The notes under the pieces: model-generated
Seen by the model: the letters and a program-made list of their open reading frames with translations, nothing else
What the model was told of the DNA's origin: nothing
The model's database searches: none
Part shown: positions 16,448-24,217 of the stretch, piece by piece
Position numbering within the stretch: position 1 is the stretch's first letter
Layout of the letters: the number at the start of each line of letters is the position of its first letter
Source: Treponema socranskii subsp. buccale
GTDB lineage: Bacteria > Spirochaetota > Spirochaetia > Treponematales > Treponemataceae
Assembly (NCBI RefSeq): GCF_024181585.1
Contig: NZ_CP054258.1
Span: forward strand, 2,108,001-2,172,000
DNA length: 64,000 bases
Reading direction: 5' to 3'
Made by a program: the position numbers and the translations under genes

Positions 16448-17820
16448 ACGCCGTATTTATACGTCCAATAAATTCCGAACGACCACGCCGATCGATTTTT
16501 GCCGTCGAAGGCCGTGCGGCTTTCATAATCGAAGTCGACCGAAAGCGAATGGCGGGTATTAAACAAAAACGTCGCCTCCGGACGGATGTCAAAAATAAAA
16601 CCGCCGGTATAATCTTTCGTCGCCGAGTACATCGCATAACTTTTATCGCCCCAGCGTTTGTCATAAGAACCCCACGCAAGGGACGACCATGCGCTTAAAA
16701 CCACATTGTGCGAAACCGCAAAGCGCGCGAGGATACCCGTGTAAACGGCGGGACCGTAATTCACATTTTCAAACCAATTGAAACCCGCTTCGGGACGGAT
16801 CGTCAAATCGATTTTCGGAAAGGAGATCGTAACCGCCCCTCCCGTCGTCCACGCCATATCCGCATCGTTTTTATCGGCATCGATCGAATCCCAGCCGAAC
16901 CATGCGTCGATAACAAAGCGCTTGTCGAAGGCAAGCGATATGCCCGTATACAGATTGCCGTCCTGTTGAAATATCCCTTCATATGCAAACGATGCGCGCA
17001 AAAAATCGACCGGATGTACTTCCGTTCCGAAGTTCATAATCGGAGCATCGGTATTCGCTCCGCTCGGAACGGCAATACCTACTTGAAAAACATCTTTATA
17101 GCGGTAACGCGCAGCGATTGCCGTCTTCGCGTATTTATTCGCGACGGGAACGAAACCGACGACATCGTACGAACCGGGTGCATCGGGAGTATAGCGGTAA
17201 CGGTGAGCGCTCGCACTCCATACATTCCAATCGCTCCCTCCCTGCGCGACTCCGTGCCGATCGTCATAAGACGTGCTGAAACCGCCGGCGCGTATATGCG
17301 CTCCCGCTTCCCATACCCATGCACCGTAGCCGGGTGCGGGACCGACCGACCAATTGAGTTTCGTACCGACACCCGCATCGAAGCCTTTAAACGGATGCAT
17401 CAAAAAATTGATATAATACGGATCGGATCGCGTATTCAAATGACCGTTCGCGGCGTTATTATAAGTACCCCCGCCTCCGATGCGCGGCGTAGTATTCGTA
17501 TTTTCTCCGCCGTTGTAGTAGTGGTACGAAAGCGCCGAACGTTCCGTATTTTCGATCGAAAAATTATCGAGCGTATTATCGCCGTCGTTCCAGCGCGCGA
17601 GCGCGCCCCAGTTGATCATACCGTCGATCGTAAAAATACCGACATCGACACGCGCTTGCAGCGTATCGATAAAGCCGTAGTATTTTGCGCTTTGAGAGCC
17701 GAGCGGTCCGCCGAATCCCGTCCACACCGTATTTTCAACTCCCGTTTTTTGAAGTACTTGAGCTTGAACCGAAGCGGCGATAAAACCCGCCGCGGCAAAA
17801 ATCATGCATAATTTTTTCAT
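16444..17820 (-). CDS. Predicted outer-membrane beta-barrel protein
   Basis: 458 residues. The signal peptide (MKKLCMIFAAAGFIAASVQA, cleavage after AQA or VQA) has no lipobox. The rest is rich in aromatic and glycine residues in alternating strands (WFGWDSI, HNVVLSAWSSLAWG, WSFGIYWTYKYGV), as in treponemal porin-like or major-sheath-type barrels. I do not recognise a specific family. The C-terminus ends in V rather than the usual F. The ATG at 17820 has GGGAGA upstream; a start nine codons earlier would spoil the signal peptide. A promoter (17889-17917) lies about 70 bp upstream. The downstream RNB gene overlaps its stop. Confidence 0.75.
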   Translation of the reverse strand: MKKLCMIFAAAGFIAASVQAQVLQKTGVENTVWTGFGGPLGSQSAKYYGFIDTLQARVDVGIFTIDGMINWGALARWNDGDNTLDNFSIENTERSALSYHYYNGGENTNTTPRIGGGGTYNNAANGHLNTRSDPYYINFLMHPFKGFDAGVGTKLNWSVGPAPGYGAWVWEAGAHIRAGGFSTSYDDRHGVAQGGSDWNVWSASAHRYRYTPDAPGSYDVVGFVPVANKYAKTAIAARYRYKDVFQVGIAVPSGANTDAPIMNFGTEVHPVDFLRASFAYEGIFQQDGNLYTGISLAFDKRFVIDAWFGWDSIDADKNDADMAWTTGGAVTISFPKIDLTIRPEAGFNWFENVNYGPAVYTGILARFAVSHNVVLSAWSSLAWGSYDKRWGDKSYAMYSATKDYTGGFIFDIRPEATFLFNTRHSLSVDFDYESRTAFDGKNRSAWSFGIYWTYKYGV

Positions 17821-17888
17821 AGTATATCTCCCGATCAAAGAACACATTCGAACGCTTCCGCTTTCGGATATGGCCGCAGATCATTTGC

Positions 17889-17917
17889 GAATTCTATATA
17901 AAACGGAATACGCCGTC
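17889..17917 (-). promoter_or_regulatory. Promoter of the outer-membrane protein/RNB operon
   Basis: TTGACG, 17-base spacer, TAGAAT on the minus strand, ending six bases before one copy of the 37-bp direct repeat. Confidence 0.6.
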
Positions 17918-17923
17918 AATGGG

Positions 17924-17960
17924 GTGCTTATAAATAAACAATTCGCACGGCGCGGAGATA
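17924..17960. repeat. 37-bp direct repeat, left copy, flanking the toxin-antitoxin pair
   Basis: Matches 18674-18710 at 35 of 37 positions (first 20 bases, GCTTATAAATAAACAATTCG, identical). The copies are exactly 750 bp apart and bracket the PIN toxin-antitoxin genes. Confidence 0.9.
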
Positions 17961-18007
17961 AAGAAGGGACTTGTCTGGAAATTCGGTTTTGAAAATATGC
18001 AAGGCAA

Positions 18008-18427
18008 TTATAATTTTAAAAATTCTTCCGGGCTGATAATTTTTATGGGTGAGTTCTTAAATCCGTTTTCTTTATCGCGTGTAATAATATAATCCAAGTG
18101 TTCACTTTCCGCACATTTTATTTGAAGTCCGTCTTCCAAATCATCCCAATCCGAATTGGTACAGATCGAAACAAAAAAATCTTCTCGTTCTGAAATTATT
18201 GTAAAAAATTTACACAGATTTAAAATCAACTCTTTTCTTTCTTGAACGGTTTTATCTTTACGCAAAATAAAAAACAAATCCGACAATGAATGCGCTGAAA
18301 AATATCCGATATTTTCTCCGATAACGCAAGAATTGATTATTTTAGAAGCGTTTTCCGAATACGGTTCCCGTTTTTGAACCAAATCGAGTACGATATTCGT
18401 ATCAAGTAGAATATGAGTATTTTTCAT
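18008..18427 (-). CDS. PIN-domain toxin (VapC-like ribonuclease)
   Basis: 139 residues with the PIN arrangement: ILLDTNIVLDL (D9 acidic residue), a central acidic region (NSDWDDLEDGLQIKCAE) and DYIITRDKENGF near the end, which gives the usual three to four carboxylates for Mg-dependent RNA cleavage. The upstream small gene overlaps its start by 26 bp, the layout of an antitoxin-toxin pair. The pair is much more AT-rich (many AAA, ATT and TTT codons) than its neighbours, and it is bracketed by direct repeats, suggesting acquisition by transfer. Confidence 0.85.
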   Translation of the reverse strand: MKNTHILLDTNIVLDLVQKREPYSENASKIINSCVIGENIGYFSAHSLSDLFFILRKDKTVQERKELILNLCKFFTIISEREDFFVSICTNSDWDDLEDGLQIKCAESEHLDYIITRDKENGFKNSPIKIISPEEFLKL

Positions 18428-18638
18428 CCAAGGCTTCTTTCAATTCTTGCTTTTCATCGATTTTACGATTCACACTACCTTTTATATTATTAAAAAAAGA
18501 CAATCCCTCTTTAATCTGCAAGGTATCGGTTTTCTTTTTTTTAAAAATCAATGTGGTTATTTTGTCGGAAAGAATTTCCAAATCCGATAAATCAAGCGAA
18601 TCCAATCGATTAAAATAATTAAATGCCGAATCGGACAT
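18402..18638 (-). CDS. Probable antitoxin of the PIN toxin
   Basis: 78 residues, lysine- and glutamate-rich. It starts MSDSAFNYFNRLDSLDLSDL with a helical N-terminus and a charged C-terminus (EKQELKEALDEKYSYST) that may bind the toxin. No recognised DNA-binding fold is obvious, so the family is not assigned; the role is inferred from order and overlap with the toxin gene. The start has a strong AGGAGG. A TATAAT box (18658-18663) lies just upstream, and the right-hand direct repeat supplies the -35 area. Confidence 0.7.
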   Translation of the reverse strand: MSDSAFNYFNRLDSLDLSDLEILSDKITTLIFKKKKTDTLQIKEGLSFFNNIKGSVNRKIDEKQELKEALDEKYSYST

Positions 18639-18673
18639 ACATTCCTCCTAATCCCTAATTATAACATACATTC

Positions 18674-18710
18674 GCTTATAAATAAACAATTCGAACGGCG
18701 CAGAGATAAA
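18674..18710. repeat. 37-bp direct repeat, right copy
   Basis: Partner of 17924-17960. It abuts the terminator of the sugar-ABC ATPase gene and overlaps the upstream half of the antitoxin promoter. Confidence 0.9.
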
Positions 18711-18739
18711 AAAACCGCCGCAACACTGCGGCGGTTTTT
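18707..18739. terminator. Rho-independent terminator (bidirectional shape)
   Basis: CCGCCGC (18715-18721), 6-base loop, GCGGCGG (18728-18734), with A/T runs on both sides. It ends the ABC ATPase transcript. Confidence 0.9.
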
Positions 18740-18755
18740 CAATCGATAAATCGGT

Positions 18756-19877
18756 TTACCACTTCTTTTCGACTTTATCGCAGATATTCGGCTCGCCTTC
18801 TTCCATAGAGAAGAATTTCGCCTTTTCCATATTCGGAACGAAGTTGAGCGTATCGCCGAGACGGAAGTCCGCATTTGCCGACGTTTTGACGATGAGGTTT
18901 TGTCCCTTCGTCGTAACGACATAGAGGTGCGTTTCCGAGCCGAGCGGTTCTTTGTTCGTAAGCTTCATCTGCATATTGTTCGACGCGGCAGGTTTTTCAG
19001 AAAACGCAACGTCTTCGGGGCGGATGCCGAACGATACTTCTTTGCCGACGAAAGCTTTCAGCTCTTTCGCCTGCGCGTCCGTCGGAACGACTTCAAACGA
19101 ACCCTCGTCACACACGATCTTTCCGCCCTTTTCGGCGACTTTAACCGTCATAAAATTCATCGGCGGCGTGCCGATAAATCCCGCGACGAATTTGTTGATC
19201 GGCGAATTGTACAAATAAAGCGGCGCACCGATCTGCTGAATAAATCCGTCTTTCATAACGACGATTTTCGTACCGAGCGTCATAGCTTCGATCTGATCGT
19301 GCGTAACGTAAATCATCGTCGCCTGCAGCCTCTGGTGCAAAGAAGCGAGTTCTGAACGCATCGTAACGCGGAGCTTCGCGTCGAGGTTCGACAGCGGTTC
19401 GTCGAAGAGGAATACTTTCGGATTGCGCACGATCGCACGGCCGACTGCAACGCGCTGGCGCTGACCGCCGGAAAGCGCTTTCGGTTTTCTGTTCAAATAC
19501 TGCGTCAAATCGAGCTGCTTTGCAGCATCTTTTACGCGGCGATCGATTTCCGCTTTATCCATTTTGCGGATCTTCAAACCAAAAGCCATATTGTCGTACA
19601 CCGTCATGTGCGGGTACAACGCATAGTTTTGGAACACCATAGCGATGTCGCGGTCTTTCGGCGGAACATCGTTCATCTCCACGCCGTCGATGTACAGCTT
19701 GCCTTCGGTAATGTCTTCAAGACCCGCAACCATGCGGAGCGTCGTCGATTTTCCGCAGCCGGACGGACCGACGAAAACGCAAAACTCTTTGTCTTCGACC
19801 GTGATATTGGCGTCGGTGACGGCACGCGTCATGCCTTCGTATACTTTTCCGACACCCTTCAGTTCAACTTTTGCCAT
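18756..19877 (-). CDS. ABC transporter ATP-binding protein, UgpC/MalK/MsmK type
   Basis: 373 residues. Nucleotide-binding half: Walker A GPSGCGKST near residue 38, Q-loop VFQNYALYP, signature LSGGQRQR, Walker B VFLFDEP, H-loop YVTHDQ. C-terminal half: the MalK-type regulatory OB domains (MNFMTVKV, FGIRPEDV, LGSETHLYVV). In Gram-positive and spirochaete species such a single ATPase often serves several sugar importers. No permease or binding protein is adjacent, so the substrate cannot be told. It has a strong promoter and an AAGGGAGG ribosome site. Confidence 0.93.
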   Translation of the reverse strand: MAKVELKGVGKVYEGMTRAVTDANITVEDKEFCVFVGPSGCGKSTTLRMVAGLEDITEGKLYIDGVEMNDVPPKDRDIAMVFQNYALYPHMTVYDNMAFGLKIRKMDKAEIDRRVKDAAKQLDLTQYLNRKPKALSGGQRQRVAVGRAIVRNPKVFLFDEPLSNLDAKLRVTMRSELASLHQRLQATMIYVTHDQIEAMTLGTKIVVMKDGFIQQIGAPLYLYNSPINKFVAGFIGTPPMNFMTVKVAEKGGKIVCDEGSFEVVPTDAQAKELKAFVGKEVSFGIRPEDVAFSEKPAASNNMQMKLTNKEPLGSETHLYVVTTKGQNLIVKTSANADFRLGDTLNFVPNMEKAKFFSMEEGEPNICDKVEKKW

Positions 19878-19911
19878 AAAAGGCCTCCCTTGGGGTTATA
19901 TTATACGAATA

Positions 19912-19940
19912 AGTATACGGCAAAAAATACGAGCTGTCAA
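19912..19940 (-). promoter_or_regulatory. Strong promoter of the sugar-ABC ATPase gene
   Basis: TTGACA (19935-19940), 17-base spacer, TATACT (19912-19917) on the minus strand; leader of about 30 bases carrying the AAGGGAGG site. Confidence 0.8.
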
Positions 19941-20451
19941 ACGATTTTTTTTAAATATTCTTAATCCGAGGGGGGGGGAAGCCTCCCCCTCGCGCACACT
20001 TCGTTGTGCGCTGCCCCCTCTGCGGGGACACCCCGCAACGCCCCGTACCGATTTTGCGCAAGTTTTATCGCAGGATATGCACCGCCATGGTATACTATTT
20101 GCCGTAAATCGACAAGGCGAACAGGTAATATCGACAGGGATTACGCATGAAAAATGTATACACAGAAAAGAGACATAATATAAAATAAAAAAGGCGGAAC
20201 GCGAGGCAGCGGCAATGCCGCCGAGCCGCTCAGACCGATGGCAAGCGAACTTTTTGGTAAAAAAGTTCGCGCAGTCCGATTCCAATCACGGTCTGCCGCG
20301 GCGAACGGCAGGGCTGCTGCCGGGAGTGCAGCCGATTTTTTACGGTAATGGTTATTTTTTGAGGAATATAGATTCTCATGCGTAAGCCCTGGTAATATCG
20401 AAAAATTGGATATTTTCTTAGGCGGCTGAAACATCCCGTAAAAATTTCCGC
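19941..20451. other. Gene-free intergenic stretch with inverted repeats
   Basis: No convincing gene. It holds a GC-rich block (19966-20050) of paired C and G runs including CGCGCACA...TGTGCG hairpin arms, and a perfect 11-bp palindrome (20245-20255 with 20260-20270, GCGAACTTTTT) with a 4-base loop. Similar GC-rich hairpin blocks occur near 40046-40090. Confidence 0.6.
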
Positions 20452-21297
20452 TCAGCAGTTGCCGGGGTACACGTATTCGAGGTATTCGCGCGCGGCGGAA
20501 ACAGAACGGTACACCGTGTCGACCGGCGTCGCCTCCGCATCCGGCATGCGCCAGTGCGGAAAAAAGCGCGTAATGTGCAGCGGAATCTTTTTATCGATGC
20601 TCGAAACCCACTGCGCGAGCGAGCGTATCTCCTCTTCCCCGTCGTTTTTTCCGGGAACGATGAGCGTCGTAACTTCGACGTGCGTCTTCTTCGCCGAGCG
20701 CGCAATCGTATCTTTGACGACATCCAAATCGCCGCCCAAGACCTCGTACCACTCGCGCGTAAATCCTTTCAGATCGATGTTCATCGCATCGATGTACGGC
20801 AGCACTGCTTCGATCACAGTGCTGTTGACGCAGCCGTTTGTGACGACGACGTTTTTCATACCGAGAGAGCGTACACAGCGCGACGCATCGCGCACGTATT
20901 CCCACGACACGAGCGGTTCGTTGTACGTGTAGGCGACTCCGATATTGCCGCGAGGAACAAGCGACAAAGCTTTTTCGGCAAGGGATTCGGGTGAAACATA
21001 TGCCGTTTCGATGTCGCCGCCGCTTTGCGAAATCTCCGCATTTTGGCAAAACGGACAGTGCATATTGCAGCCGAAACTTCCCGCCGACAAAATCATGCTT
21101 CCGGGAAAAAATCGATACAGCGGCTTTTTTTCGATCGGATCGAGGGCGAGCGCGGTGAGTCGTCCGTAATTGAGCGGAACGATGTTTCCGCTTCTGTTGA
21201 TTCGGGCGCGGCATTTTCCCGCCTGACCTTCGGCGAGGGAGCAGCGGTAAAAGCACGTGTCGCACGTCACACGCATTTCGGACTCAGCGCTTTTCAC
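20452..21297 (-). CDS. amrS: AmmeMemoRadiSam system radical SAM enzyme
   Basis: About 281 residues. An N-terminal cysteine cluster (CDTCFYRC, then GKCRAR) is followed by the radical SAM site GCNMHCPFCQN (CxxxCxxC) near residue 75, then YTYNEPLVSWEYV, VVVTNGCVN and DLKGFTREWY, as in the pyruvate-formate-lyase-activating-like enzymes of the AmmeMemoRadiSam trio. Its substrate is not known. A GTG at 21297 has GGGAGAG upstream and is preferred; an ATG at 21276 (274 residues) is possible. The gene overlaps the end of the DNA methyltransferase gene by 14 bp and so is probably coupled to it. The partner Memo/AMMECR1 fusion is two genes upstream. Confidence 0.88.
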   Translation of the reverse strand: MKSAESEMRVTCDTCFYRCSLAEGQAGKCRARINRSGNIVPLNYGRLTALALDPIEKKPLYRFFPGSMILSAGSFGCNMHCPFCQNAEISQSGGDIETAYVSPESLAEKALSLVPRGNIGVAYTYNEPLVSWEYVRDASRCVRSLGMKNVVVTNGCVNSTVIEAVLPYIDAMNIDLKGFTREWYEVLGGDLDVVKDTIARSAKKTHVEVTTLIVPGKNDGEEEIRSLAQWVSSIDKKIPLHITRFFPHWRMPDAEATPVDTVYRSVSAAREYLEYVYPGNC

Positions 21298-22252
21298 GAA
21301 ACTCTCCCTGTTCCCTTCCCGTGTTGCGTTCCCAAAACACGCCGTCCGTATACCCTTGAATCGACGTATCGCGCTCCGCCCGCGCAAGGCGCTTCAATGC
21401 AAGAAAACAGTAGTCTTCATTGATTTCGATGCCGCAATACCTGCGCCCGAGCTTTTTTGCGACGACGGCTGTCGTACCCGAACCGAGAAAGGGATCGAAG
21501 ACGAGCGCGCCTTTTTCCGAACTCGCCAATATCAATTTTGCGATAAGCTTTTCGGGTTTTTGCGTCGGATGCTCGGTGTTTTCGCTCATCGACCAATACG
21601 GCACCGTGATGTCATCCCAAAAATTCGACGCGCCCGTCAAGCGGAATTTTCCGCCGTCGCCATCCTCCCAATCTTTCGGTTTTCCGTCTTTGCGGTAGGG
21701 CGCTATGACGCGCCGCTTTTGCTTAACCGCATCCGCATCGAAATAATAATCGCCGCTTACCGTCGCAAAAAAAATATCTTCCGAACAATTTTTCCAATTC
21801 GCTTTCGCCCCGCGTCCCTTTTCCCTCTGCCACGTAATGCGGTTCCGCACCGTCAAAAGACCGCTTGCCGCCGTGTACACAGATGCCGCGCTCTTCCAAT
21901 CGCCGCAAATATAAACGCTCGCATTTTTTTTAAGGAGCCGAACGACACGCGGAAACCACGAGGCAAGGTAGTCCGCATACGCTTCGTCTCCGCGAGACGC
22001 GAATTTTACGCCGCCGAAATTTTTCGTGATATTGTACGGCGGATCGATTATCATGAGATCGACCGATTCCGACGGAAAAAAATCGATCGTCTTGAGCAAG
22101 TCGCCGTTGAATATCGAATCGACGATTTCATCTTTCGAAAGCGGGGCTGCCGCGCGGCGGATGAGCGGCTTTAATAATTTTCTGTCGTCCGCCGTAAGGA
22201 CCGTCGTATGATTTCTCGGCGAAAGTATTTTTGTACCAGCATCATCTTTCAT
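21284..22252 (-). CDS. Orphan DNA methyltransferase, DPPY type (N6-adenine or N4-cytosine)
   Basis: 322 residues. Motif order is DPPYN (IV, near residue 70), a long target-recognition middle, then FDPFLGSGTT (the SAM-binding motif I) and IEINEDYC near the C-terminus, which is the beta-class order. No restriction enzyme or specificity subunit is nearby, so it is a solitary methyltransferase. It lies in the AmmeMemoRadiSam operon: its start is 35 bp after the Memo-AMMECR1 stop and its end overlaps amrS. The recognition site cannot be read from sequence. No clear ribosome site precedes the ATG. Confidence 0.88.
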   Translation of the reverse strand: MKDDAGTKILSPRNHTTVLTADDRKLLKPLIRRAAAPLSKDEIVDSIFNGDLLKTIDFFPSESVDLMIIDPPYNITKNFGGVKFASRGDEAYADYLASWFPRVVRLLKKNASVYICGDWKSAASVYTAASGLLTVRNRITWQREKGRGAKANWKNCSEDIFFATVSGDYYFDADAVKQKRRVIAPYRKDGKPKDWEDGDGGKFRLTGASNFWDDITVPYWSMSENTEHPTQKPEKLIAKLILASSEKGALVFDPFLGSGTTAVVAKKLGRRYCGIEINEDYCFLALKRLARAERDTSIQGYTDGVFWERNTGREQGEFREKR

Positions 22253-22266
22253 TGCAATACCAGGAA

Positions 22267-22296
22267 TTTAATAGGTTCAATTTCGACTTAATAATG
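22267..22296. repeat. Minimal copy of a TTAATAGGTTCAATTTCGA repeat
   Basis: A 20-bp block identical to 33210-33229, here followed directly by CTTAATAATGG, which resembles the other end of the 33210-33457 element. It lies in the gap between the Memo-AMMECR1 gene and the methyltransferase gene, running across the former's stop codon. Confidence 0.65.
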
Positions 22297-23709
22297 GCGC
22301 ACGACTTCAAAGCGTTCGAGTTCGGGATTTTCACTTTTGTCGATGCCGCCTTTTTTGCACGCGATTTCGATCTGTTCGTCGACCGTGTTTACCGTTTCAA
22401 GGTTCGGCAAAAGCAAGCCTCTCCTGTTTCCCTTCGTCACGATGACGCCGTAGCGTTTTACATCGAGCGCTTCTTTCGACGAAATTTTTTCAGGGCTCGA
22501 AAGGACATCTACACTGTAGACGAGAGATGAAAGCTCGTCTTCCGTCACTTCGGAAAAGCGCGGATCGAAAGCGGCGGCACTTATCGCATTGTGCGCGATC
22601 TCTTGGGCAATGCTCTCCCGCACCGGTGCGATCGTTCCGATACAGCCGCGGAGCATGCCGTCTTTTTTCAGCGATACGAAAACTCCTGCGCGGTTTTTGA
22701 GCAAATCGTCCGAAAGCTCCATCCGCTCGACGCCGTTAGAACTCACGGCCGCACCGCCTTCGATGCGGAGCGCGCCTTTTGTTCGCACATAGTTTTCGAC
22801 CGCAAGCCTTGCGAGGCGGACGTATTCGTCTTCGTTTCTTTTCCGAGCATCGAGAGAGCGCCTCTCCTCCGCTTCGTACCGCTCCAAAAAATTGCGCACG
22901 TCGTCGCGCCCCGTCACTTCATAGGCGCATATCCCGTAGCCGACGCCGAAAGGTCCTTCGTAAGAAAGCTTTTCCGCTCGGACTGCCGTGCGATCGAGGC
23001 TGCCCGCCATAATGATAAACGAACGGTGCCCGCACTCCGCGGCGTTTTCACAAAAATCGGGACTGAACGAAAAAAGCTTTCCGAAATCGGCGCTTTCCAT
23101 AACGTCCATAATGCGCTCATCGTATACGGGGCCTTCCGCACGATACCCGTAGGGTCCGTCCGATTTCAGCACATGCGAGAGATCACCGCTTGCGACAACG
23201 ACAACGCTCTTTCCCGTCTTTTCCGCCGCGCGACGAATGCATTCGCCGAGCGCATAATGCGCTTTGTACGACTGCCCCGAAAGACCGATACGCACGAGTT
23301 TATAATCGGTATAATATTTATTAATAAAATACAGCGGCACCATCGTACCGTGGTCGAGCGACGCCCGCTTTTCGCCTTTCGTGCCTGCAGCGATATTCGC
23401 TTTATCGGCTTCGCTGCAAAGGGCTTTAACAAAATCGGCATCGTAAAAAAGATGAAAGCGCACTTCCGCCGCACCGAAATCGGAAAAATCACCGAAGGCT
23501 TCGGTACCCGGCGATATATGAAAATAATCGCGATAGAGCGGTGCATGCGGAGACGTGACGACGATCGTTTCGGGCTTCAGATTCGCGATTTTTTTTGCAA
23601 CCTGCACATACGCGGCAATTGTCGCCGCGATTTCATTTTCCCTGCCCTTACCTACTTCATGCACGATGAGAGGCGGATGCGGAACCGTAAACGCACCGAT
23701 TATCGCCAT
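22288..23709 (-). CDS. AmmeMemoRadiSam protein: Memo-like (B) fused to AMMECR1 (A)
   Basis: 473 residues. Residues 1 to about 275 resemble the Memo/class III extradiol dioxygenase-like fold (TVPHPPLIV, VTSPHAP, LDHGTMVPLYF, VVASGDLSH, ECGHRS), with histidines at metal-like positions. A charged linker follows. Residues about 295-473 are an AMMECR1 domain with its hallmark LRGCIGT, then FDPRFSEVTEDEL and GLLLPNLE. In other organisms A and B are often separate proteins. The family accompanies the radical SAM enzyme amrS, found downstream here; the joint reaction is not established. The ATG has GGGAG upstream. The methyltransferase gene sits between this gene and amrS. Confidence 0.9.
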   Translation of the reverse strand: MAIIGAFTVPHPPLIVHEVGKGRENEIAATIAAYVQVAKKIANLKPETIVVTSPHAPLYRDYFHISPGTEAFGDFSDFGAAEVRFHLFYDADFVKALCSEADKANIAAGTKGEKRASLDHGTMVPLYFINKYYTDYKLVRIGLSGQSYKAHYALGECIRRAAEKTGKSVVVVASGDLSHVLKSDGPYGYRAEGPVYDERIMDVMESADFGKLFSFSPDFCENAAECGHRSFIIMAGSLDRTAVRAEKLSYEGPFGVGYGICAYEVTGRDDVRNFLERYEAEERRSLDARKRNEDEYVRLARLAVENYVRTKGALRIEGGAAVSSNGVERMELSDDLLKNRAGVFVSLKKDGMLRGCIGTIAPVRESIAQEIAHNAISAAAFDPRFSEVTEDELSSLVYSVDVLSSPEKISSKEALDVKRYGVIVTKGNRRGLLLPNLETVNTVDEQIEIACKKGGIDKSENPELERFEVVRHY

Positions 23710-23986
23710 AGCAACTCCCGTTTAATAATTATTTTCCATGCCGCCTCTGCAAAAACGCGGCATTTTTCTCCGCAATTTTAAATAAAAATCACACGTATAA
23801 GTGTACTTCATTTTGACGAAATCGACAAGAAAACATACAGGCACCGTAAAAATCGCCGAGCCGTAAAAAGCGAATTAATTTTTAATCGATATGGCACGAT
23901 TTGAAAATCTGTGTTATAGTAATATTAGCATAGGCTATCTTTTTGACTGCGCGTCCGGCGCGTTTTCAAGCCGTGCAGGAGGTGTT

Positions 23987-24217
23987 ATGTCGCTGAGCGA
24001 AACGCGGGAAGGATTTTCCGGAACGATAACCGATATCGCAGGAGATGCGCACTTTATCGGAAGGGTTACGTCGATGGGGCTTACGGTCGGCTGTCCGCTC
24101 ACCGTCGTGAGGCACGAAAAAAAACAGCCCATACTCATCGAAGCGCGCGATACGCTGATCGCGATCAGCTGCGGCGATCTCGATAAAATTTTCGTAGAAG
24201 CGGAGAACCGATTATGA
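23987..24217 (+). CDS. feoA: Ferrous iron transport protein A
   Basis: 76 residues with the SH3-like FeoA fold: a short N-terminal strand (GFSGTITDIAGD), RVTSMGLTVGCPLTVV and the final ISCGDLDKIFV strand. FeoA is a small cytosolic partner of FeoB. The ATG at 23987 has GGAGG five bases upstream; an earlier in-frame ATG (23891) gives an extension unlike any FeoA. The stop overlaps the feoB start (ATGA). A TATAGT box lies near 23914, but no convincing Fur or other iron-box palindrome was found. Confidence 0.88.
   Translation: MSLSETREGFSGTITDIAGDAHFIGRVTSMGLTVGCPLTVVRHEKKQPILIEARDTLIAISCGDLDKIFVEAENRL

Noticed and set aside
21276-21278. ATG at 21276 as the sole start of the radical SAM enzyme
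   Set aside because: Not excluded, but the GTG at 21297 has the better ribosome site (GGGAGAG).
23764-23986. Fur box upstream of feoAB
   Set aside because: AT-rich sequence is present but no convincing palindrome matching a Fur-type site was seen.
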